A stretch of 39,698 nucleotides of DNA. Source: Bradyrhizobiaceae bacterium. Its GTDB lineage: Bacteria > Pseudomonadota > Alphaproteobacteria > Rhizobiales > Xanthobacteraceae. Shown one piece after another: positions 33,095 through 39,698 of this stretch. How positions within the stretch are numbered: position 1 is the stretch's first letter; each line of letters begins with the position of its first letter. The notes below the pieces were generated by a model, which saw nothing but the letters and a program-made list of their open reading frames with translations, was not told the DNA's origin and made no database searches. A program made the translations under genes and the position numbers. The stretch is taken from assembly GCA_947481635.1 (NCBI GenBank), contig CANKHJ010000017.1, positions 1-39,698 of the forward strand. Reading direction: 5' to 3'.

Positions 33095-33538
33095 ATGAGA
33101 CGAGCCTTGGGACGAGCCTCGCTGACGCGCTTGCTGATGATCCTGCTGCTGGCCTGCCCCGCGCTGCCTGCGACCACCGCGCGCGCCGAGACGGTTCAGG
33201 TCAAGCTCGGCGTGAGCTTCCTGACCGACTCGCAAAAGGCCGACCTGTGGGACCGCGTCGACAAGTTCGCCCGCTGGGAAGCGCGGCTGATCTATTGCAA
33301 TCGGCCGACCAACATCGTGCGGCGGGCAGTCGCGGCGGTGGATGCCTGCGTGCACGAACCCGATCTGAAACAGGTGGCCAGTCGCTTCCGCCGCAAGCTC
33401 GCGGACGAGCAGAAAAAACTCAAGCCGATCGACTGCGAGCATCAATTCGCGCAGACCTTTATCCGCGAGGTCCACGAACTGGCCGACGCCACCATCAATG
33501 ACGCGGCGCAGGTCTGCCGCGCGTGCTTGATCTGCTGA
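33095..33538 (+). CDS. Small exported cysteine-containing protein of unknown function
   Basis: I do not recognise this 147-residue protein. It has a basic N-terminus, a hydrophobic stretch (LTRLLMILLLACPAL) and a likely signal-peptidase-I site after TTARA. LLAC at 18-21 could alternatively be a lipobox. The mature part is helical and charged (DLWDRVDKFARWEARL, SRFRRKLADEQKKLKP). Cysteines stand in YCNRP, DACVHEP, IDCEHQF and the C-terminal CRACLIC, which gives closely spaced Cys pairs at the very end. It is divergent from one Bug-type gene and sits 97 bases ahead of another, so it could be periplasmic and act with either. Regular codon use supports a real gene. Confidence 0.7.
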   Translation: MRRALGRASLTRLLMILLLACPALPATTARAETVQVKLGVSFLTDSQKADLWDRVDKFARWEARLIYCNRPTNIVRRAVAAVDACVHEPDLKQVASRFRRKLADEQKKLKPIDCEHQFAQTFIREVHELADATINDAAQVCRACLIC

Positions 33539-33634
33539 CAGCCGCCAATTTTCAGATCGTTGTCATGGCAACGGCAACCGAATAGCTTGCCGGCAAGCGC
33601 GGTGAAAACCCGCACAAACGCCGAGGAGCCCGCC

Positions 33635-34618
33635 ATGCCGATACCACGTCGCACGCTGCTGCGCGCCGCGCTGGGCGCGCCCGCTTTTCTGCTCGTCAGG
33701 CCGGACGGCCTCCTCGCCGAAGACGCCTATCCGGCCAAGGAACTGCGCGCACCTTGCGGATTTCCACCGGGGTCGGCGAACGATGTGCTGGTGCGCTATT
33801 TCGCGGATCAATTGAGCAAGCTCGCGGGCAAACCGGTCGTGGTCGAGAACAAGCCTGGCGCCTTCGGCAACATCGCGACCGAGGCGGCCGCGAAGGCGCG
33901 TCCGGACGGCTATACCATTTATATCTCCGGCAGCGCCGCGCTGGCCGCGGCGCCGAATGTGTTCAAGAAACTCAGCTTCGCGCCGCTCGCCGATTTCGAA
34001 TTCGTCACCACGCTGGGCGAGCTTGCCTTCGTCCTCTTGGTCGATCCAAAGCTGCCGATCAACACGGTGGCTGACCTCACCGCGCATCTCAAAGCCAAGG
34101 ACGGCAAGGCAAGCTACGCCTCGGCCGCCCTGCCGAGCCTGGTCGCGTCCGAGCTCTATCTCCAGTCGGTCGGCGCCAAGGCGGCGACCGTCAATTACCG
34201 GACCACGGCCGACTCGCTGAACGATCTCTATGCCGGCAACATCGACTTCACCTTCGCCAGCGCATCCTTCGCGGTTGGCATGGTGAAGAGCGGCAAGCTG
34301 CGTGCGCTCGCGATCACCGCGCCGCGCCGCATGGCGGCGATTCCCGAATGGCCCAGCATGATCGAGGCCGGCGTGCCCGGCTATGACTTGCTCGAGTTCT
34401 GGATGGTGACGATCCCGGCCGGCACGCCGAAGCCGATCGTCGACCGGCTGGAAGGCTGGTTTAACCAGATCGTCGCCTCCGACGAGACCAAGACCTTCCT
34501 CCATGGCCTCGGCCTGGATCAACTGCGCGGCGACCGCGCGCTGGCGCGCGAGATGACCGTCAAACACACGGCGGCATGGAAGACATACGCGACGCTGGCG
34601 AAAATCGAGCCGATGTGA
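33635..34618 (+). CDS. Bug-family (TctC-like) solute-binding protein, Tat-like signal
   Basis: This is a 327-residue binding protein. The signal region PRRTLLRAALGAPAFLL has a twin-arginine-like motif. The mature part opens AYPAKELRAPCGFPPGSAND, an unusual Bug start with a cysteine before the ligand-loop GFPPGS. VVVENKPGAFGNIATEAAAK follows, as in the family. The ATG at 33635 has a GAGGAG site 6 bases upstream; the earlier in-frame start at 33560 has none. It converges with the crotonase-like gene 9 bases beyond its stop. It is similar in length to the Bug gene at 31975 but clearly divergent in sequence, so it is not a recent duplicate. Confidence 0.93.
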   Translation: MPIPRRTLLRAALGAPAFLLVRPDGLLAEDAYPAKELRAPCGFPPGSANDVLVRYFADQLSKLAGKPVVVENKPGAFGNIATEAAAKARPDGYTIYISGSAALAAAPNVFKKLSFAPLADFEFVTTLGELAFVLLVDPKLPINTVADLTAHLKAKDGKASYASAALPSLVASELYLQSVGAKAATVNYRTTADSLNDLYAGNIDFTFASASFAVGMVKSGKLRALAITAPRRMAAIPEWPSMIEAGVPGYDLLEFWMVTIPAGTPKPIVDRLEGWFNQIVASDETKTFLHGLGLDQLRGDRALAREMTVKHTAAWKTYATLAKIEPM

Positions 34619-34627
34619 CGGCGAGGA

Positions 34628-35410
34628 TTAAACGCCCTTGAATTGCGGACGGCGCTTTTGCATGAAGGCGGTGCGGCCCTCGACGAAGTCGGCGCTGTTG
34701 GCGCATTCGCTCACCAGACGATCGCACAAAGCCGTGTCCCAGTCGGACGGACTTTTCACCACCTGGTTGACGATGCCTTTGGTGGCGCGGGCGGAGAGCG
34801 GCGCATTCTCGACGATGTCGGCGACATAGGCGCGCGTGAAGCTTTCCAGTTCGGCGACCGGCACCAGCCGTTGCGCGAGGCCGATGCGCATCGCCTCGTC
34901 GGCGCTGTAGCGCCTTGCGGTGTAGAGAATTTCCTTGGTCATCGGAGCGCCGACGGTCTCCACGATCCAGCGCGTGAAGGCGGCGCGGTAGCCGACGCCG
35001 AGCCGTCCCGCGGGAATCGAGAACAGCGCATCACTGGCGACGATGCGGATGTCGCAGGCGCAGGCCAGCGCCATGCCGCCACCGAAGCAATAGCCATGGA
35101 TCATGGCAATGGTCGGCTTCGGGCAGTCGCGCACCCGATCATAGAATTCGAGCGGGGTGCGCTCCCCGGCAGGGATCTCACTGCTCGGACGCCGTTTCTC
35201 GAAATCCGAAATATCCGCGCCCGACATCCACGCCTTGTCGCCAGCGCCGCGGATGACGATCACACGCACCGCGGGATCGTCAGTGAATTGTGCGATGATG
35301 TCGGCCCCGCGCAATGCCATCTCCATCGACACCGCGTTGCGGCGTTCCGGATTGTTGATGGTCAGCCAGCCGATTCCGTCCTGCACTTCGGTCAGCATTT
35401 TGTCGGTCAC
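34628..35410 (-). CDS. Enoyl-CoA hydratase/isomerase-family (crotonase) protein
   Basis: This is a 260-residue crotonase-fold protein. The oxyanion-hole segments are WMSGADISDF and HGYCFGGGMALACACDIRI. In the active-site stretch, FSIPAGRLGVGYRAAFT stands where classical hydratases have F-x-Q-P-E, so the first catalytic glutamate appears replaced by alanine. The second glutamate may be kept (TKEILYTARR). This suggests an isomerase, lyase, hydrolase or decarboxylase rather than a plain hydratase. The GTG at 35410 has a GGGGAG site 6 bases upstream; an ATG four codons later is an alternative. It follows the CoA-transferase gene by 25 bases and is probably co-transcribed with it. Confidence 0.88.
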   Translation of the reverse strand: MTDKMLTEVQDGIGWLTINNPERRNAVSMEMALRGADIIAQFTDDPAVRVIVIRGAGDKAWMSGADISDFEKRRPSSEIPAGERTPLEFYDRVRDCPKPTIAMIHGYCFGGGMALACACDIRIVASDALFSIPAGRLGVGYRAAFTRWIVETVGAPMTKEILYTARRYSADEAMRIGLAQRLVPVAELESFTRAYVADIVENAPLSARATKGIVNQVVKSPSDWDTALCDRLVSECANSADFVEGRTAFMQKRRPQFKGV

Positions 35411-35435
35411 GCTCGTCTCCCCATCCGAAATGCGA

Positions 35436-36647
35436 TCAGACGATACCGCGTAGGCGGAACCCATCGATCTCCTCGCCGCTATAGCCGAGCGCCGCCAACA
35501 CCTCGCCGGAATGCGCACCGATCTCGGGCGCGCCGGTGACCAGCTTCGAACCGGTGCGCGACAAATGCACCGGCTGGCCGACGATCGTGATGTCGCCGAG
35601 CACCGCGGACGGCACCGATTGCGCGATGCCGGAATGCACCACCTGCGGATCGGCAAAGGTCTGGTCGATGCTGTTGATCACACCGGCGGGAACGCCCTGG
35701 GCGTTGAGCCGCTCGATCAAGGCCGCGCCGTCTTCCTGCATTGTCAGTGCTTCGATGATGCCGTTCAGCCGATCGCGGTTGTTGCGCCGCGCCGCGCCGG
35801 TTGCGAAATCTGGATCGTCGGCGAGATGGTCGAGCTGCATCGCGGCGCAGAAGCGGCGCCACAGGAATGGCGGCGGCGCGATGTTGATATAGCCGTCGCG
35901 GGTCTTGTAGCAGCCGGTCGGCACGCCGGAGGGATGATCGTTGCCGACCTGGCCCGGCACCTCGCCATTCATCAGCCAGCGCGCGGCCTGGAAATCCAGC
36001 ATGAAGATCTGTGCTTCCAGCAGGTTGGTCTGCACCCACTGCCCCTGCCCCGAGGTCTCCCGCTCGAGCAGCGCAGTCATCGCGCCGAGCGCCGCGAACA
36101 GGCCGGAGCAAAGGTCGGCAATCGGAATGCCGACCCGCATCGGCCCGCGGCCGGGCTCGCCGGTGACGCTCATCAACCCGCCGAGTCCTTGCGCCACTTG
36201 GTCGACGCCGGGACGCTCGCGGTACGGGCCATCCTCGCCGAAGCCTGAGATGCTGACATAGACGAGCCGCGGATTGACCGTGCGCAGCGCCTCATAGCCG
36301 ATCCCCAGCCGGTCCTTCACGTCGGGCCGGTAATTCTCGACCAGCACGTCGGCGTCGGCCACCAGCCGCTTCAGGATGGCGACGCCCTCCGGCGTCTTGA
36401 GATTGAGCGTGATGCTGCGCTTGTTGCGATGGAGATTCTGGAAATCCGGATCGTGGCGCGCTGAGAAATCGCCGGCGCCCTCCCCCTCGGGCATCTCGAC
36501 CTTGATCACCTCTGCGCCCCAATCCGCGAATTGACGCACGCAGGTCGGGCCGGCGCGCACGCGGGTGAGGTCGATCACGGTGAAGCGCTTCAGCGCCTGC
36601 GACGCAGCCGGCTGTGGCCGGTGCGATACTTCGGCCTGGACGTCCAT
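35436..36647 (-). CDS. Class III CoA-transferase (CaiB/BaiF family)
   Basis: This is a 403-residue CoA-transferase. Family segments include VIDLTRVRAGPTCVRQFADW, GAEVIKVEMP, NKRSITLNLKTPEG, DVLVENYRPDVKDRLG and ISGFGEDGPYRERPGVDQVA. At the position of the catalytic Asp of formyl-CoA transferase the sequence reads NLLEAQIF, a glutamate; whether this is a functional substitute needs an alignment. The reaction is CoA transfer between carboxylates. AGGAG lies 5 bases before the ATG. Its partner is the crotonase-like gene immediately downstream, and the pair probably catabolises a carboxylic acid, perhaps one captured by the Bug-type proteins nearby. It follows ribBX by 51 bases. Confidence 0.92.
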   Translation of the reverse strand: MDVQAEVSHRPQPAASQALKRFTVIDLTRVRAGPTCVRQFADWGAEVIKVEMPEGEGAGDFSARHDPDFQNLHRNKRSITLNLKTPEGVAILKRLVADADVLVENYRPDVKDRLGIGYEALRTVNPRLVYVSISGFGEDGPYRERPGVDQVAQGLGGLMSVTGEPGRGPMRVGIPIADLCSGLFAALGAMTALLERETSGQGQWVQTNLLEAQIFMLDFQAARWLMNGEVPGQVGNDHPSGVPTGCYKTRDGYINIAPPPFLWRRFCAAMQLDHLADDPDFATGAARRNNRDRLNGIIEALTMQEDGAALIERLNAQGVPAGVINSIDQTFADPQVVHSGIAQSVPSAVLGDITIVGQPVHLSRTGSKLVTGAPEIGAHSGEVLAALGYSGEEIDGFRLRGIV

Positions 36648-36698
36648 GTTTCTCTCCTGCGCAGCGAGGCAAGACCATGCACAGGCACGGCCGGCGCG

Positions 36699-37790
36699 TT
36701 AGCCGTCGAGCGCCTCGGTGCCCAGGATTTCGATACCGAAGCCGCCGATCCCGACATGGGTCCAGCGCGTCGAGGTGAGCAGGCGGATCGATGCGATGTT
36801 GAGGTCGCGGAGGATCTGTGCGCCCAGGCCGATTTCGCGCCATTGCCGGGTGCGCGTGGCTTCCGACGAGGTATCGTCGGCCTGGCCGACGGCGGTGGCC
36901 GGCACGCCGACCGCGCCGTCGCGCAGCATCACCAGCACGCCCCGCCCTTCCTGCTTGAAGCGGCGCAAGGTCGCGTGGATCGTGCTGTGGCCGCCGAACA
37001 CGTCATTGATGATGTCGGTGCGATGCAGCCGGACCAACACGTTCTCGCCGGTTCCGATATCGCCATGGACGAAGGCCATGTGCTGCACCTCATCGAACGG
37101 CGTGACATAGGCATAGCCGGCCAGCGTGCCGATCTCGCTCTTCACCGCGAATTCGCTGACGCGGCGCACCAGCTTCTCGCGCGCCTGCCGATAGGCGATC
37201 AGATCGGAGATTGAGATCCGCTGCAGCTTGTGCTTCTCGGCAAAGGCCGCGACCTGGTCGCCGCGCATCACGGTGCCATCGTCATTCATCAACTCGGAGA
37301 GCACGCCGACCGCCGGCAATCCGGCCAGCCGGCACATGTCGACGCAGGCCTCGGTATGGCCGGAGCGCATCAGCACGCCGCCTTCTTTCGCGACCAGCGG
37401 GAATACATGGCCCGGACGCACGAAATCCGATGGGCCGCTATTGCCGTTGGCGAGCGCGCGCACGGTGTTGTTGCGCTCTTCCGCGGAAATGCCGGTGGTC
37501 AGCCCATGGCGCACATCCACCGTCACGGTGAAGGCGGTGCCGAGCGGCGCGTCGTTCAGCGCCACCATCGGATCGAGATGGAGCCGCTTCGCCTCGTCGG
37601 GCGAAAGCGGGGCACAGACGATGCCGGAAGTGTGGCGGATGATGAACGCCATCTTCGCCGGCGTACAGAGCGAAGCGGCAACGAACAGGTCGCCCTCGTT
37701 CTCACGATCGTCGTCGTCGGCGACGACGACGATCTCGCCCTTCGCGAAGGCGGCAAGGACCTGGTCGATATGCTTATGGGTGTCGATCAC
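36699..37790 (-). CDS. ribB: 3,4-dihydroxy-2-butanone-4-phosphate synthase fused to a degenerate GTP-cyclohydrolase-II-like domain (RibBX)
   Basis: This is a 363-residue riboflavin-pathway protein. The N-terminal RibB domain (about 1-200) is complete: DDDDRENEGDLF at 25-36, TSGIVCAPL and SGHTEACVDMCRLAGL. It makes the four-carbon unit of riboflavin from ribulose 5-phosphate. The C-terminal domain (about 210-360) resembles RibA but lacks its zinc-binding cysteines: HRTDIINDVFGGHSTIHATL replaces the E-C-L-T-G-D...C-D-C pattern. It cannot therefore be a normal GTP cyclohydrolase II. This RibB-RibX arrangement is known from other proteobacteria. It lies 33 bases after aroC on the same strand. Confidence 0.92.
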   Translation of the reverse strand: MIDTHKHIDQVLAAFAKGEIVVVADDDDRENEGDLFVAASLCTPAKMAFIIRHTSGIVCAPLSPDEAKRLHLDPMVALNDAPLGTAFTVTVDVRHGLTTGISAEERNNTVRALANGNSGPSDFVRPGHVFPLVAKEGGVLMRSGHTEACVDMCRLAGLPAVGVLSELMNDDGTVMRGDQVAAFAEKHKLQRISISDLIAYRQAREKLVRRVSEFAVKSEIGTLAGYAYVTPFDEVQHMAFVHGDIGTGENVLVRLHRTDIINDVFGGHSTIHATLRRFKQEGRGVLVMLRDGAVGVPATAVGQADDTSSEATRTRQWREIGLGAQILRDLNIASIRLLTSTRWTHVGIGGFGIEILGTEALDG

Positions 37791-37823
37791 GATGTCTCTG
37801 TCTCTCTTGATTCTTGCAGAAAG

Positions 37824-38948
37824 CTACGGAGCGGATGGCGGAAACGGCCAGGACGGCGGAGCGCCGACCTGGCCGCGCTGGCGCAGATAATGGTCCGCGA
37901 TCACGCAGGCCAGCATGGCTTCGCCGATCGGCACCGCGCGGATGCCGACGCAAGGATCATGCCGGCCCTTGGTCGAAATCTCGGTCTCGCGCCCGTGGCG
38001 ATCGATGCTGGCGCGCGGCGCGAGAATCGAGGAGGTCGGCTTCACCGCGAAGCGCGCCACGATCTGCTGGCCGGTCGAGATGCCGCCAAGGATGCCGCCG
38101 GCCTGATTGGAGAGGAAGATCGGGCGGCCGTCATTACCCATGCGCATCTCGTCGGAATTGGCTTCGCCAGTGAGCGTCGCGGCCGCGAAGCCGGCGCCGA
38201 TCTCGACGCCCTTCACCGCGTTGATGCTCATGAGCGCGGCGGCGATGTCGGCGTCGAGCTTGCCGTAGATCGGCGCGCCGAGGCCCGGCGGCACGCCGTC
38301 CGCCACCACCTCGATCACCGCGCCGACCGACGAACCGCTCTTGCGGATCGCGTCGAGATAGCCTTCGAAGAATTTCGCCTTCTCCGCGTCGGGGCAGAAG
38401 AACGGATTATTGTCGACCTCGTCCCAGTCCCAGCGCGTCCGGTCGATGGTCTCCGTGCCCATCTGCACCAGGGCAGCGCGCACCGAAAGACCGGGCACGA
38501 CCTTGCGCGCGACCGCGCCGGCGGCGACCCGCGCCGCGGTTTCGCGCGCGGACGAGCGTCCGCCGCCGCGATAATCGCGCAGGCCGTATTTGACGTCATA
38601 GGCATAGTCGGCATGGCCGGGCCGATACTTGGAGGCGATGTCGGCATAGTCCTTGGAGCGCTGGTCGACATTGTCGATCAGCAAAGCGATCGGCGTCCCG
38701 GTGGTCACCTGGGCCCCGCTGGCCGGGTCCTGGAAGATGCCAGAGACGATGCGCACGGCGTCGGGCTCGCGTCGCTGAGTCGTGAAGCGCGACTGGCCGG
38801 GCCGGCGGCGGTCGAGGTGGTGCTGGATTTCCGCCTCGGTCAGTGGGAGCGCGGGGGGACAGCCATCGACCACGCAACCGATCGCCGGCCCGTGGCTTTC
38901 GCCGAAGGTCGTGACCCGGAACATATGGCCGAAGGTATTGAAGGACAT
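37824..38948 (-). CDS. aroC: Chorismate synthase
   Basis: This 374-residue enzyme makes chorismate from 5-enolpyruvylshikimate 3-phosphate, the last shared step of aromatic amino acid synthesis, using reduced FMN. Conserved parts are the N-terminal [19 protein letters not shown], the [17 protein letters not shown] stretch, [15 protein letters not shown], the [20 protein letters not shown] signature and GGISTGQQI. All are intact and the length is normal. The ATG follows a GGGGAAA site that is part of the palindrome CCCCGCGCGGGG (38955-38966), which could partly hide it. It leads an apparent operon with ribBX, which also serves an FMN-linked pathway. Confidence 0.97.
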   Translation of the reverse strand: MSFNTFGHMFRVTTFGESHGPAIGCVVDGCPPALPLTEAEIQHHLDRRRPGQSRFTTQRREPDAVRIVSGIFQDPASGAQVTTGTPIALLIDNVDQRSKDYADIASKYRPGHADYAYDVKYGLRDYRGGGRSSARETAARVAAGAVARKVVPGLSVRAALVQMGTETIDRTRWDWDEVDNNPFFCPDAEKAKFFEGYLDAIRKSGSSVGAVIEVVADGVPPGLGAPIYGKLDADIAAALMSINAVKGVEIGAGFAAATLTGEANSDEMRMGNDGRPIFLSNQAGGILGGISTGQQIVARFAVKPTSSILAPRASIDRHGRETEISTKGRHDPCVGIRAVPIGEAMLACVIADHYLRQRGQVGAPPSWPFPPSAP

Positions 38949-39245
38949 GCGTTTCCCCGCGCGGGGCTGTGGTAGCCCGCAAGGGGGACAGGGTCAAACC
39001 ACGGCAACTGCGACGACACGGCGTCCTGAACGGGCATTCAACTCCCTGAACGAAGATTAATGCCAAGCTGAATGGCCGTTAAGCTACTGAAATAACACAC
39101 TTTTTTACGAATTTCCCATTGCGGCTTTGGGTCGCATGCGCTAAACATGACCATGGCAAGGGACGGAAGGGGCAAGGCGGGTCATCGCCAACCGAGCTCA
39201 CTCCCCGGCGACCTGCCGGTAACATGGTCCACAAAGGGAACTCCA
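38949..39245. other. Divergent intergenic region between aroC and the lysine-repeat gene
   Basis: About 300 bases carry no gene. A GC palindrome (38955-38966) precedes aroC. The middle (about 39060-39125) is AT-rich, with ttttttacgaatttccc. It must contain two divergent promoters, but I cannot assign boxes with confidence. Confidence 0.5.
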
Positions 39246-39698
39246 ATGCGCAAATTGATCGCTATCGTTGCTGCTCTCGGCTTCCTGGCTTCGACGAGCC
39301 TGCCGTCGATCGCCGCGACCGTCGGCAACGGCGTCGTGAAGATGGATGACGTCTCGGCCGCGAAGAAGAAGGCCAAGGCGAAGAAGAAGGCCGAACTGAG
39401 CACCGATATCTCGGCTGCCAAGAAGAAGGCCAAGGCCAAGAAGAAGGCCGACCTCAACACCGATCTCTCGGCTGCCAAGAAGAAGGCAAAGAAGAAGGTG
39501 ATGAAGAAGAAGGCCATGAAAAAGGCCGACCTGAACACCGATCTCTCGGCCGCCAAGAAGAAGGCAAAGGCCAAGAAGAAGGCTGACCTGAACACCGACC
39601 TCTCGGCCGCCAAGAAGAAGGCAAAGGCCAAGAAGAAGGCCGACCTGAACACCGACCTCTCGGCCGCCAAGAAGAAGGCAAAGGCCAAGAAGAAGGCC
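39246..39698 (+). CDS. Exported lysine-rich tandem-repeat protein (3' end beyond the window)
   Basis: The plus-strand frame opens with an ATG at 39246 and is still open at the last base (151 codons). A signal peptide is clear (MRKLIAIVAALGFLASTSLP, cleavage near SIAA). From residue 37 the protein consists of 19-residue repeats of the type SAAKKKAKAKKKADLNTDL. The first two differ slightly, the third is expanded to 26 residues (KKVMKKKAMKK inserted), the fourth and fifth are exact, and the sixth is cut by the window. Each unit joins a highly basic Lys/Ala stretch to a short D-L-N-T-D-L spacer. I do not recognise a family; a periplasmic or extracellular role such as binding anionic polymers is only a guess. 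Confidence 0.8.
   Translation, partial: MRKLIAIVAALGFLASTSLPSIAATVGNGVVKMDDVSAAKKKAKAKKKAELSTDISAAKKKAKAKKKADLNTDLSAAKKKAKKKVMKKKAMKKADLNTDLSAAKKKAKAKKKADLNTDLSAAKKKAKAKKKADLNTDLSAAKKKAKAKKKA
39354..39698 (+). repeat. 57-bp in-frame tandem repeat array
   Basis: The array encodes the 19-residue repeats. Units begin at the TCG serine codon at 39354, 39411, 39468, 39546, 39603 and 39660. The third is 78 bases long and the rest are 57. Late units are nearly identical at DNA level, while the first uses different codons, a pattern of recent duplication at the 3' side. Copy number may vary between strains. Confidence 0.85.

Noticed and set aside
37791-37823. FMN riboswitch ahead of ribBX
   Set aside because: Only 33 bases separate it from aroC, too little for the riboswitch, and no conserved element is seen.
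39182-39688. Minus-strand frame that reads as a hydrophobic repeat protein (FFLAAERSVFRSAFFLA type)
   Set aside because: It is the exact antisense of the lysine-rich repeat gene. The plus strand has a start codon, a signal peptide and a natural repeat, while the minus frame has none of these.
39354-39698. CRISPR array
   Set aside because: The repeats are contiguous and in frame, with no unique spacers.

Overview
The window looks like a chromosomal segment of a GC-rich alphaproteobacterium of the order Hyphomicrobiales (Rhizobiales), probably close to the Bradyrhizobium/Xanthobacteraceae group. Support comes from the GC-biased codon use, the many Bug-type solute-binding proteins, the dxs-tlyA neighbourhood, a RibB fused to a cysteine-less GTP-cyclohydrolase-II-like domain, and intergenic palindromes of a type familiar from that order. 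The assignment is inference; no rRNA or tRNA gene was seen.

Region 1 (1-13.2 kb) is an accessory catabolic and transport island. A minus-strand operon holds a luciferase-like (LLM) flavin monooxygenase, two ABC permeases and an ABC ATPase cut by the window edge, and it faces a divergent LysR regulator. A second LLM monooxygenase is divergent from a gentisate-1,2-dioxygenase-like bicupin with a good sigma70-type promoter. A second SsuABC/TauABC-type importer operon (ATPase, permease, binding protein) ends in an FAD aromatic hydroxylase. A 4,5-dihydroxyphthalate-decarboxylase-like gene is divergent from it, followed by a Bug-type binding protein. Together they suggest uptake and oxidative breakdown of an aromatic acid or related compound. 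The substrate cannot be read from the sequence.

Region 2 (13.2-23.5 kb) holds a flavin-containing monooxygenase, an exported serine hydrolase, a three-domain DNA ligase D, a RidA protein, a methyl-accepting chemotaxis gene broken by three frameshifts and one stop, a small operon (frameshifted DUF1428, DoxX, VOC/PhnB-like) and Ku. LigD and Ku form a bacterial non-homologous end-joining pair about 4.5 kb apart.

Region 3 (23.6-31.9 kb) is mostly housekeeping: dxs, a membrane diguanylate cyclase, tlyA, a MATE efflux pump, a TrmA/RlmD-type Fe-S RNA methyltransferase and an exported DUF1194 von Willebrand protein.

Region 4 (32-39.7 kb) has two more Bug-type binding proteins around a small exported protein of unknown function. 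It then has a probable minus-strand operon aroC - ribBX - class III CoA-transferase - enoyl-CoA hydratase-like gene. The window ends inside an exported lysine-rich protein built from 19-residue tandem repeats.
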